This document shows, piece by piece, positions 57,119 through 64,000 of a stretch of DNA of 64,000 bases (positions are counted from its first letter, which is position 1; every line of letters begins with the position of its first letter). Position numbers and translations under genes: made by a program. The stretch covers positions 1,612,001 through 1,676,000 of the forward strand of contig NZ_CP165783.1 in NCBI RefSeq assembly GCF_000513895.2, written 5' to 3'. The DNA is from Ensifer sp. WSM1721. Its GTDB lineage: Bacteria; Pseudomonadota; Alphaproteobacteria; Rhizobiales; Rhizobiaceae. A model generated the notes under the pieces. It had not been told where the DNA came from and ran no database searches. It saw only the letters and a program-made list of their open reading frames with translations.

Positions 57119-58974
57119 TGCGCGTCAGCCTTCTGCAAATGGACGGTGAATGTCGTGCCGGACGCGCCACTATCGACGTCGATCGTGCCGCCATAGTCTG
57201 AGACGATCTCCTTGGAGATCGCTAGACCGAGGCCGAGCCCTTCTTCCTTGGAGGTGTTGAAGGGCGTGAACAGCTCGTCGCGGATATCGGCCGGAATGCC
57301 GGGGCCGTTGTCGGCAACCGTGAGCGCGATGCCTCTCGCCGTCTCCTCGCAGCGCACCTGTATCTTGCCGCCGTCACGGTCATCGATCGCCTCCAGCGCG
57401 TTCTGCAAGAGGTTGATCAACACTTGTTCCAGTCGGATGCGGTTGCCGTGCGCCTTCAAGCCGTCGGGCGGCAGCTCGATGTGGATCGCGTCCATTCTTC
57501 CGGCGAAACGGCTGCGCAAAAGCATGAGCGCGCCCTCGACGACATCCTTCATCGCCGTCGGTTCGGCGGCGAAATGGCCCTTGCGGGCAAAGCGGCGCAG
57601 CTCGTCGGTGATGGCGCCGACGCGCTCGGTGAGCTCGGCGATGCTCGTCATGTTCTCGGCGGCGGTCGCGCTCTGGCCGCGGTCGAGGAAGGTGCGGGCA
57701 TTGTCCGCATATGCACGAATGGTGGCGACCGGCTGATTGATTTCGTGGGCGACGCCGGCTGCGACCTGGCCGAGGATCGCCAAGCGGTTCGCTTGAACGA
57801 GATCCTGCTGCACGGCCTGCAGCTTCTCCGTCGTCTGGCGATGATCGGCAATCTCGGTTTCGAGCCGGTCGCGCGCCATTCGCAAGTCGGCCGTTCGCTC
57901 CTCGACCTTCGCTTCGAGTTCGTTACGCGCCAGCCGCTCCTCCGCCGATCGCAGGGCGACAACCTGACGCCGGCGCAGGAGGAATGCGGCGAACGCAATC
58001 AAGGGAACCAGCATGGCGAGCATGAGGAGCTGCGCTCCTCTCGCTCCTGCCGCGAGCGTGGACTTCAGCGGCGACAATTGTTCGAGCCGCCAGTTCGTCG
58101 ACGGCACCAGTGTCTCGACGCGCAGGAATGTCTCTGCGCGGGCTCCCGGCAGCAGGGCATCGAGCGTCGAGGAGCCGTCCGGCCGGGCGTCGATCCTTTG
58201 GAAGGGCAGCGGCAGCAAGGGTGCGTCGCCGAACTGAAGACTCTCTCGAATGCCTTCGAGCCGTTCCTCGGGGATCGCCTTCGTCGTCATGAAGCGCCAG
58301 GACGGCAGGCTGGTGATCAGGACGATGCCGCGCCGGTCGGTGACATAGGTCGGCTTGTCCGACAAACGCCAGTCGGCCTCCAGCGCATCGAATTCGAGCT
58401 TGGCGACGATCACGCCGAGCGGGCCTTGCGGCCCGTCGACGCGTCGGGAGATGTAAAGGCCCGGATGCTTGCTCACCGTTCCCATCGCGAAATGTTCGGC
58501 CTTGCCGTCGCGCATCGCCAGTCGGAAATAGTCTCGGAAGGCATAATCGTTACCGACGAAACTCGTCGGCTCCCGCCAGTTGCTGGCCGCGACCGCCACG
58601 CCATCGCGGCCGATCAGATAGACGACCGCCGCCTCTGCACTCGCCGCAAGGCTTTCGAGCTTGCGGTTGATCCGGTCGAGCGCCTGGTCGTCAAGGGCGG
58701 TAAGCGCTTCCCGAATGGCCGCGTCGTCGGCAAGCACCAGCGGCAGCGCGCGCTGCCGTTCGACGACGGCTCGCAGCAGTGAAGCCTTCAGGCTGGCGTC
58801 GATCCGGCTCTGCTCGGCGAGGCTGTCGAGCGCTTGCGATCGGCCATATCCGCCGGCGGCGAAGACGCCGGCGGCGAGAAGCGCCAGCGCAACCACCGCG
58901 AACAAGAACCATGATCGCCGCGCCCGGCGGCGCAACGCGCCGGGATCGTCCGCATCTGGAGGCTGTTTGATCAT
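57115..58974 (-). CDS. dctB: C4-dicarboxylate sensor kinase DctB
   Basis: From the ATG complementing 58972-58974 the product is 619 residues, close to known DctB (about 620). Helices near residues 20-40 and 300 flank a periplasmic tandem-PAS sensor domain; then come a coiled coil, the H-box [20 protein letters not shown] and HATPase motifs ([30 protein letters not shown]). Other ATGs at 58989 and 59004 are possible; a start at 59043 would overlap the DctD binding site. It senses external succinate, fumarate or malate. Confidence 0.93.
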   Translation of the reverse strand: MIKQPPDADDPGALRRRARRSWFLFAVVALALLAAGVFAAGGYGRSQALDSLAEQSRIDASLKASLLRAVVERQRALPLVLADDAAIREALTALDDQALDRINRKLESLAASAEAAVVYLIGRDGVAVAASNWREPTSFVGNDYAFRDYFRLAMRDGKAEHFAMGTVSKHPGLYISRRVDGPQGPLGVIVAKLEFDALEADWRLSDKPTYVTDRRGIVLITSLPSWRFMTTKAIPEERLEGIRESLQFGDAPLLPLPFQRIDARPDGSSTLDALLPGARAETFLRVETLVPSTNWRLEQLSPLKSTLAAGARGAQLLMLAMLVPLIAFAAFLLRRRQVVALRSAEERLARNELEAKVEERTADLRMARDRLETEIADHRQTTEKLQAVQQDLVQANRLAILGQVAAGVAHEINQPVATIRAYADNARTFLDRGQSATAAENMTSIAELTERVGAITDELRRFARKGHFAAEPTAMKDVVEGALMLLRSRFAGRMDAIHIELPPDGLKAHGNRIRLEQVLINLLQNALEAIDDRDGGKIQVRCEETARGIALTVADNGPGIPADIRDELFTPFNTSKEEGLGLGLAISKEIVSDYGGTIDVDSGASGTTFTVHLQKADAQ

Positions 58975-59013
58975 GCCCGCATTGTGCATGTTTTCGCTCA
59001 GCATGCCAGACGA

Positions 59014-59035
59014 CCTGTGCGGATTCCCGCACAGG
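59014..59035 (+). promoter_or_regulatory. DctD binding site (UAS), strong copy
   Basis: Perfect 9-bp arms CCTGTGCGG and CCGCACAGG around ATTC. This matches the known rhizobial DctD site pattern (TGTGCGG...CCGCACA). It lies about 75 bases upstream of the sigma-54 promoter of dctA. Confidence 0.88.
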
Positions 59036-59046
59036 TTAATCAATGA

Positions 59047-59068
59047 CCCTGCAATGTACTTTCGCAGG
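59047..59068 (+). promoter_or_regulatory. DctD binding site, degenerate second copy
   Basis: CCCTGC and CGCAGG at the outer ends of a 22-base stretch, the same size as the strong site and 33 bases from it (about three helical turns). Rhizobial dctA promoters have tandem sites of unequal strength, which fits. Confidence 0.55.
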
Positions 59069-59107
59069 ATTCAATGAATTCAACACTTTGATGATGTCGC
59101 GGCAAAC

Positions 59108-59123
59108 TGGCACGCTCGTTGCT
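59108..59123 (+). promoter_or_regulatory. Sigma-54 promoter of dctA
   Basis: TGGCACGCTCGTTGCT matches the -24/-12 consensus TGGCAC-N5-TTGC[AT] exactly: GG at 59109-59110 and GC at 59121-59122. It sits 100 bases before the dctA start and downstream of two DctD sites. Confidence 0.93.
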
Positions 59124-59222
59124 GAATAGCTCCACAAGGCAGCGGCTGCTGTCGATCTTCGGAAAGTGCCCGGGAGGCCCGGCATATCGCCGGACTGGGC
59201 GCCCCTCGTGGAGGATATCATC

Positions 59223-60551
59223 ATGATCATTGAACATTCCGCGGAGGTCCGCGGCAAGACACCCTTTTATCGTCACCTCTATGTCCAGGTGCTGGCCGCG
59301 ATCGCCGCAGGCATCCTGCTTGGGCATTTCTATCCGAACATCGGTACCGAACTGAAACCGCTCGGCGACGCCTTCATCAAGCTCGTGAAGATGATCATCG
59401 CGCCCGTGATCTTCCTGACGGTTGCGACCGGCATTGCCGGCATGACCGATCTCGCCAAGGTCGGCCGCGTCGCCGGCAAGGCGATGGTCTACTTCCTGAC
59501 CTTCTCCACCCTCGCGCTCGTCGTCGGCCTCGTTGTCGCGAATGTCGTCGAGCCGGGCGCCGGCATGCACATCGACCCGGCCTCGCTCGATGCGAAGGCG
59601 GTTGCGACCTATACCGAGAAGGCGCATGAGCAGTCGATCACCGGCTTCCTGATGAACGTCATTCCGACGACGCTTGTCGGCGCCTTCGCCGAGGGCGACA
59701 TCCTGCAGGTCCTGTTTATTTCGGTGCTCTTCGGCATTTCGCTGGCGATGGTCGGCAAGAAGGCTGAGCCGGTCGTCGACTTCCTGCAGGCGCTCACGCT
59801 ACCGATCTTCCGGCTGGTGGCGATCCTGATGAAGGCGGCCCCGGTCGGCGCCTTCGGCGCCATGGCCTTCACCATCGGCAAATACGGCATCGCCTCGATC
59901 GCCAACCTCGCCATGTTGATCGGCACCTTCTATCTGACGTCGTTCCTCTTCGTCCTCGTCGTCCTCGGTGCGGTGGCGCGCTATAACGGCTTCTCGATCG
60001 TATCGCTCATCCGCTACATCAAGGAAGAACTGCTCCTGGTGCTCGGCACCTCGTCTTCGGAGGCCGCACTGCCGGGCCTCATGAACAAGATGGAGAAGGC
60101 GGGCTGCAAGCGCTCGGTCGTAGGCCTCGTCATTCCGACCGGCTACTCCTTCAATCTCGACGGCACCAACATCTACATGACACTTGCGGCGCTCTTCATC
60201 GCCCAGGCGACCGATACGCCGCTCTCCTACGGCGATCAGATCCTGCTGCTGCTGGTCGCGATGCTGAGCTCGAAGGGGGCTGCCGGTATCACCGGCGCAG
60301 GCTTCATCACGCTTGCCGCAACGCTCTCCGTCGTTCCCTCCGTGCCGGTCGCCGGCATGGCGCTGATCCTCGGCATCGACCGCTTCATGTCGGAATGCCG
60401 GGCGATCACCAACTTCATAGGCAACGCCGTCGCAACCGTCGTGGTGGCGAAGTGGGAAGGAGAGCTTGACCAAGCGCAGCTTTCCGCAGCGCTCGGCGGC
60501 GAAGCGGCGCCGGTCGAAACCATTCCGGCGGCTGTGCAACCCGCCGAATAA
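59223..60551 (+). CDS. dctA: C4-dicarboxylate:proton/sodium symporter DctA
   Basis: The 442-residue product starts [20 protein letters not shown], with GGAGG upstream; it is near-identical as I recall it to S. meliloti DctA. It is a DAACS family glutamate-transporter fold with the serine-rich hairpin [18 protein letters not shown] and the TM7 motif [16 protein letters not shown]. It imports succinate, fumarate and malate, and in rhizobia is essential for fuelling nitrogen-fixing bacteroids. The longer frame from 59166 is not used. Confidence 0.97.
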   Translation: MIIEHSAEVRGKTPFYRHLYVQVLAAIAAGILLGHFYPNIGTELKPLGDAFIKLVKMIIAPVIFLTVATGIAGMTDLAKVGRVAGKAMVYFLTFSTLALVVGLVVANVVEPGAGMHIDPASLDAKAVATYTEKAHEQSITGFLMNVIPTTLVGAFAEGDILQVLFISVLFGISLAMVGKKAEPVVDFLQALTLPIFRLVAILMKAAPVGAFGAMAFTIGKYGIASIANLAMLIGTFYLTSFLFVLVVLGAVARYNGFSIVSLIRYIKEELLLVLGTSSSEAALPGLMNKMEKAGCKRSVVGLVIPTGYSFNLDGTNIYMTLAALFIAQATDTPLSYGDQILLLLVAMLSSKGAAGITGAGFITLAATLSVVPSVPVAGMALILGIDRFMSECRAITNFIGNAVATVVVAKWEGELDQAQLSAALGGEAAPVETIPAAVQPAE

Positions 60552-60587
60552 GCTGCCTCCCAGGGCAACGCACGCTGAGTGCGATTG

Positions 60588-60620
60588 GCGCGGTCTGGTT
60601 TTCCAGGCCGCGCTTTTTTT
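60588..60620 (+). terminator. Rho-independent terminator after dctA
   Basis: An 11-bp stem (GCGCGGTCTGG with CCAGGCCGCGC, one G-U), a TTTT loop and seven T residues, 36 bases after the dctA stop. Confidence 0.92.
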
Positions 60621-60682
60621 GACACGAAAGCTCTGGGCGTGACGACAGTCGCAGGCCAGAGGGGTAGGCCGCCTCGCCTTAC

Positions 60683-61606
60683 CTAAATCCCGTGCAGCAC
60701 TTGCGTCGCCTTGACCGCGGCGGAGGCCCGGTTTTCGACGCCGAGCTTCACATAGATCTGTTCGAGATGCTTGGTGACCGTGCGGGCGCTCAAGCCCAGG
60801 ATCTCGCCGATGTCGCGATTGGATTTGCCCTTGGCGATCCACAGAAGCACCTCCGACTCGCGCTGGGTGAGGTGGAAATGCTGGCGCAGCATCTCGTCGT
60901 CGCTCATGCCGTTCTCGGCGGTCAGGCGGAAGAGATACTCGTTGGCGCCGATCGCGCCGAGATAGGAAATCTGCAGGCCGGTCTGGGCCGCGCGCTGCAG
61001 GGTGAAGCTGCCGTGCTTTTCGCTTCCGTGCTTGTCGCGCTCCCGCATCCATTCGGCAATCCGCCCAGTCACCACTGCCAGGCCGTCGTCGCTGCCGGTC
61101 GCCGCGTTGACGAGCCTTGTCGCCTGCGGCGTCGACCAGCGCACGGTACCGTCGCCGCGAACGGCGAGCAGATGCCGGCCGGCGGCGTCGAGTGCGACGC
61201 GGGCGCTCTGGGCGGAGCGCGCATTGGAGAGATGGACGCGGATGCGGGCGCGCAATTCGTCGATATTGATGGGCTTCGTCAGATAGTCGACGCCGCCGGC
61301 TTCGAGCGCGCGCACCACGTGCTCCGTCTCCGTTAATCCGGTCATGAAGACGACCGGCACCTGGGCGAGCGAGGCATTCGCCTTCAGCCGCATGCAGGTC
61401 TCGAAACCGTCCATGCCGGGCATCACCGCATCGAGCAGGATGATGTCCGGCGTGATGCGGTCGGCAATGTTGAGTGCCGCATTGCCGGAGGTGGCGATCA
61501 GCACGGAAAAGTCGGACTGTTCCAGCGCTTCGGTCAGGAAGCCGAGCGCCTCCGGGGAATCGTCGACGAGGAGCACGATGTCGCGCGGGGAGGCGGTCTC
61601 AGGCAC
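60683..61606 (-). CDS. Response regulator, REC-linker-LuxR HTH
   Basis: This 307-residue protein has a receiver domain with phospho-Asp in LLDAVMPGMDGFET (about residue 58). A middle domain of about 100 residues (about 140-235) resembles a PAS-like fold. A C-terminal LuxR HTH follows (LTQRESEVLLWIAKGKSNRDIGEILGLSARTVTKHLEQIYVKLGV). It overlaps the hybrid kinase gene upstream by 8 bases, so the two form one signalling unit. Targets unknown. Confidence 0.93.
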   Translation of the reverse strand: MPETASPRDIVLLVDDSPEALGFLTEALEQSDFSVLIATSGNAALNIADRITPDIILLDAVMPGMDGFETCMRLKANASLAQVPVVFMTGLTETEHVVRALEAGGVDYLTKPINIDELRARIRVHLSNARSAQSARVALDAAGRHLLAVRGDGTVRWSTPQATRLVNAATGSDDGLAVVTGRIAEWMRERDKHGSEKHGSFTLQRAAQTGLQISYLGAIGANEYLFRLTAENGMSDDEMLRQHFHLTQRESEVLLWIAKGKSNRDIGEILGLSARTVTKHLEQIYVKLGVENRASAAVKATQVLHGI

Positions 61607-64000
61607 GGGCGTTCGTCTCCTCCGAGAGCATCCGCTTCAGGAAAGCGTCAAAGCCGGACAAGTCGAAGGCCTGAACATAGGCGTTGACCGCTTCGACAAA
61701 GGCCTGGTTTTCCGGATTCAGGGCAATCTCCGTCAGTTTCGCCTCGATGCCTCTCACGTAGCCGATTTCACCGAGCTGGATCAATTCCTTCACATGATGG
61801 TCGCCGGGGCTCTTGAGCGCTCTGTTTCCGTCCGCAGGAGGCGTCTCCTGGACGTCGCCTTCATGGATCCATTCGAGGCCGAGATGGATTGCCAGCTTGT
61901 CGGTGAGTTGGCGCACGCCGAAGGGCTTGGCAAGCGTATCGCTGTGACCGGTGGCGCCCGCCGCCGAGCCATCGCCGATGTTGGCGGAAAGCATGATCGC
62001 CGGCGCCGTCTGACCCGCCTCCCGGAGCCGCGTCACCAGCTCCCAGCCACTCATGCCCGGCATGGATATGTCGATCAGGAAGAGGTCTGGCCTCGTGCCG
62101 TCGATGAGCGCCAGGCAATCCGCACCGCTTGCTGCCGAGAGAACGGTGAAGTCCAGCGGCAGGAGCACCTCGCGCATGAGATCTCGGTGATCCGCGTTGT
62201 CGTCGACGACGACGATCGTCCTGCGTGGTCCCTTGTAGGAGCGGACCTTGCGTATCGGATCCTTGAGCGCGGCCGGACGATCGACCGCCGAAAGCATCAG
62301 CCGCACCTTGAAGCTGGTGCCCTTGTCCTTCTCGCTGGCAACGGAGATTTCGCCGCCGAGCGTCTGGGTGAGCAGCCGCGTGATCGTCAGGCCGAGCCCA
62401 AGCCCTGGCATGCGATATTCCGCCTCGCCCCGCTGGAAGGGGTCGAAGATCTTCGGCAGGTCCTTCTCGCTGATGCCCCGGCCGCTGTCCTCGATGGTGA
62501 AACTCGCGACCTGGCTGCGATAGGCGACATCGAAGCGGATGCGTCCCCGCTCGGTGAACTTCAGCGCGTTTGAAAGCAGGTTCACGAGAATCTGCCGCAG
62601 CCGCTTCTCGTCGGTTCGCACAAATTGCGGCAGCGATGTGGCGCGATTGTGCTCGAAAGCAAGCCCCTTCGCCTGCGCTTGCGGGCGGAACATGTCGACG
62701 ATCTGGTCGAGGAAGTCGTGGATATTGATCTCGTTCGAATAGACCTGCAGCTTGCCGGCTTCGATCTTGGAAATATCGAGCAGGCCGTCGATCAGCCCGG
62801 AGAGGTGATCGGCGCTGCGCTTGATTACCTTGATCGCGCCCTGGCGTGACGTCGGGATCGTCTCGTCGCGCTCGAGGATTTGCGCGTAGCCGAGCACGGC
62901 ATTGAGCGGTGTGCGCAGCTCGTGGCTCAAACCGACGACGTAGCGGCTCTTCGCGCGGTTTGCCGCTTCCGCCGCCTCCTTGGCGTTCTGCAGCGCCGCG
63001 TCGGTCTTCTTGTGAGCGGCGATCTCCTTGAGGAGTAGCGTGTTCTGGCGCGAGGATTCCTCTTCGGCAACGACCCGGCTGTCATGGGCGAGCACGTAGA
63101 ACCATGACACGACGCCGGCGACGATGGCGAAGACGAAGAAGACGATCGCGACCGTGCGCTCGACGACGGCCGCGGTTTCGGGTGAGCCGGCTGTCGTCTG
63201 GTGGGCGATCATCGCCAGGATGATGCCTATGCCGGTGATCGAGACGATCGCCGAGATCGCATAACGCCCGAGCCTCGTCGCGAGCTTGGCGACGATCGTT
63301 TCCGGCAGCAGCGTTTTCGCGACCGTCGCAACCTGCGTGTTCAGCCGGGCCTTCGGCTTGCACATGTCGTGGCAGCGGCTGTCGAGCGAGCAGCAGAGCG
63401 AACAGATGGGCGCCGCATAGGCCGGGCACCAGGCCATGTCCTCCGGTTCGAACGGGTGCTCGCAGATCGAGCAGGTGATCTCGCTTTCACGGAACCAGCT
63501 CTTGCGCGGCTTGCGGGCGAGGTAGAATTTTCCGTCGGTCCACCAGGCAATCAGCGGCGAGACGACAAAGGCCGTGACGAGCGCGATATAGGGGGCGAGC
63601 GAGGCGGCGATCGCGCCCATGGCGCCGAAATGTGCGGCGAGCGCGAGGAACGCTGACACGCCCATCGTGCCGAGACCGACGGGATTGATGTCGTAGAGAT
63701 GGGCGCGCTTGAACTCTATGCCGGGGGGCGACAGGCCCAGCGGCTTGTTGACGAAGAGATCGGCCGAGATCGCGCACAGCCAGGCCATGGCGATGATCGA
63801 GAAGATGCCGAGCGTTTCTTCGAGCAGGCGGTAGATGCCGAGCTCCATCAGCAGGAGCGCGATCGCGACGTTGAAGACCAGCCAGATGACGCGGCCCGGA
63901 TGGCTATGGGTCAATCGCGAGAAGAAGTTCGACCAGGCGAGCGACCCGGCATAGGCGTTCATCACGTTGATCTTCAACTGTGAAACGACGACGAAGGCGA
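61599..64000 (-). CDS. Transporter-fused hybrid histidine kinase (5' part outside window)
   Basis: The frame is open to the end of the window, so the N-terminus is missing. About 800 residues are visible. The first 160 match the C-terminal helices of an NCS1 (purine/cytosine) permease (LKINVMNAYAGSLAWSNFF, FVNKPLGLSPPGIEFKRAHLY). A cysteine cluster follows (eight Cys, 63360-63473), then two helices, a coiled coil, the H-box VGLSHELRTPLNAVLGYAQ, an HATPase (LVNLLSNALKF, DSGRGIS, GLGLGLTITRLL) and a receiver (FLIDISMPGMSGWEL). It is a transport-fold sensor kinase, analogous in layout to CbrA, MxtR and CrbS. Partner: the LuxR regulator downstream. Confidence 0.9.
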   Translation of the reverse strand, partial: AFVVVSQLKINVMNAYAGSLAWSNFFSRLTHSHPGRVIWLVFNVAIALLLMELGIYRLLEETLGIFSIIAMAWLCAISADLFVNKPLGLSPPGIEFKRAHLYDINPVGLGTMGVSAFLALAAHFGAMGAIAASLAPYIALVTAFVVSPLIAWWTDGKFYLARKPRKSWFRESEITCSICEHPFEPEDMAWCPAYAAPICSLCCSLDSRCHDMCKPKARLNTQVATVAKTLLPETIVAKLATRLGRYAISAIVSITGIGIILAMIAHQTTAGSPETAAVVERTVAIVFFVFAIVAGVVSWFYVLAHDSRVVAEEESSRQNTLLLKEIAAHKKTDAALQNAKEAAEAANRAKSRYVVGLSHELRTPLNAVLGYAQILERDETIPTSRQGAIKVIKRSADHLSGLIDGLLDISKIEAGKLQVYSNEINIHDFLDQIVDMFRPQAQAKGLAFEHNRATSLPQFVRTDEKRLRQILVNLLSNALKFTERGRIRFDVAYRSQVASFTIEDSGRGISEKDLPKIFDPFQRGEAEYRMPGLGLGLTITRLLTQTLGGEISVASEKDKGTSFKVRLMLSAVDRPAALKDPIRKVRSYKGPRRTIVVVDDNADHRDLMREVLLPLDFTVLSAASGADCLALIDGTRPDLFLIDISMPGMSGWELVTRLREAGQTAPAIMLSANIGDGSAAGATGHSDTLAKPFGVRQLTDKLAIHLGLEWIHEGDVQETPPADGNRALKSPGDHHVKELIQLGEIGYVRGIEAKLTEIALNPENQAFVEAVNAYVQAFDLSGFDAFLKRMLSEETNARA

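Overview
The window is high-GC alphaproteobacterial DNA. It most resembles a Sinorhizobium/Ensifer megaplasmid or chromid. The grounds are gene content recognised from protein sequence: a rhizobial dctA-dctB-dctD locus with a sigma-54 promoter and DctD binding sites, a hydroxyproline (hyp) catabolic locus with the gene order known from S. meliloti, and an fdoGHI-fdhE-selA-selB-selC selenocysteine island. No insertion sequence, rRNA gene or CRISPR array was seen. The assignment to genus is inference; no database search was possible.

Layout. 1-1.0 kb: the end of a membrane protein gene and a secreted protein with 13 Asn-Ser-Ser-Ser repeats. 1.0-4.7 kb: a conserved protein, then the arginine/ornithine antiporter and arginine deiminase (arcD-arcA). 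4.7-7.9 kb: minus-strand envelope genes (YetF-like, a membrane protein, a sorbosone-dehydrogenase-like lipoprotein, a DUF2231-like protein). 8.1-14.8 kb: an operon for a caa3-type cytochrome c oxidase (CtaG, tri-haem cytochrome, CoxB-cytochrome c fusion, a cation/Ca2+ exchanger, a CoxI-CoxIII fusion, a small membrane protein). 14.9-20 kb: a methyltransferase, then a three-gene periplasmic molybdenum hydroxylase with a tri-haem cytochrome subunit. 20-26 kb: SPW protein, a second-type FtsH, PNPOx-like protein, glutathione transferase, LysR regulator, AlkB.

26-39.5 kb: the hydroxyproline locus. It holds a GntR/FCD regulator, HypD, an Lrp regulator with its MFS exporter, an Ldh2-type reductase, the semialdehyde dehydrogenase HypH, the HypMNPQ ABC transporter, the oxidase HypO, an aconitase-X type dehydratase and a proline-racemase-family enzyme. 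Where the 4-hydroxyproline epimerase gene (hypRE) would be expected, only about 25 codons remain, and they look like its first and last dozen codons joined. Three promoters of the locus share an 18-bp motif.

39.5-55.7 kb: a luciferase-like monooxygenase, a 53-residue membrane protein, tRNA-Sec, selB, a Sel1-repeat protein, selA, fdhE and fdoIHG (all minus strand; fdoG is read through an in-frame UGA), then divergent selD and a large membrane-anchored protein. Everything needed to make one selenoprotein is thus within about 12 kb of that selenoprotein. 55.7-64 kb: dctD, dctB, dctA, then a REC-LuxR response regulator and a transporter-fused hybrid histidine kinase that runs off the end of the window.

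How they fit together: much of the window concerns feeding electrons or carbon into respiration, namely formate oxidation, a periplasmic Mo hydroxylase, a caa3 oxidase, C4-dicarboxylate uptake, and hydroxyproline and arginine breakdown.
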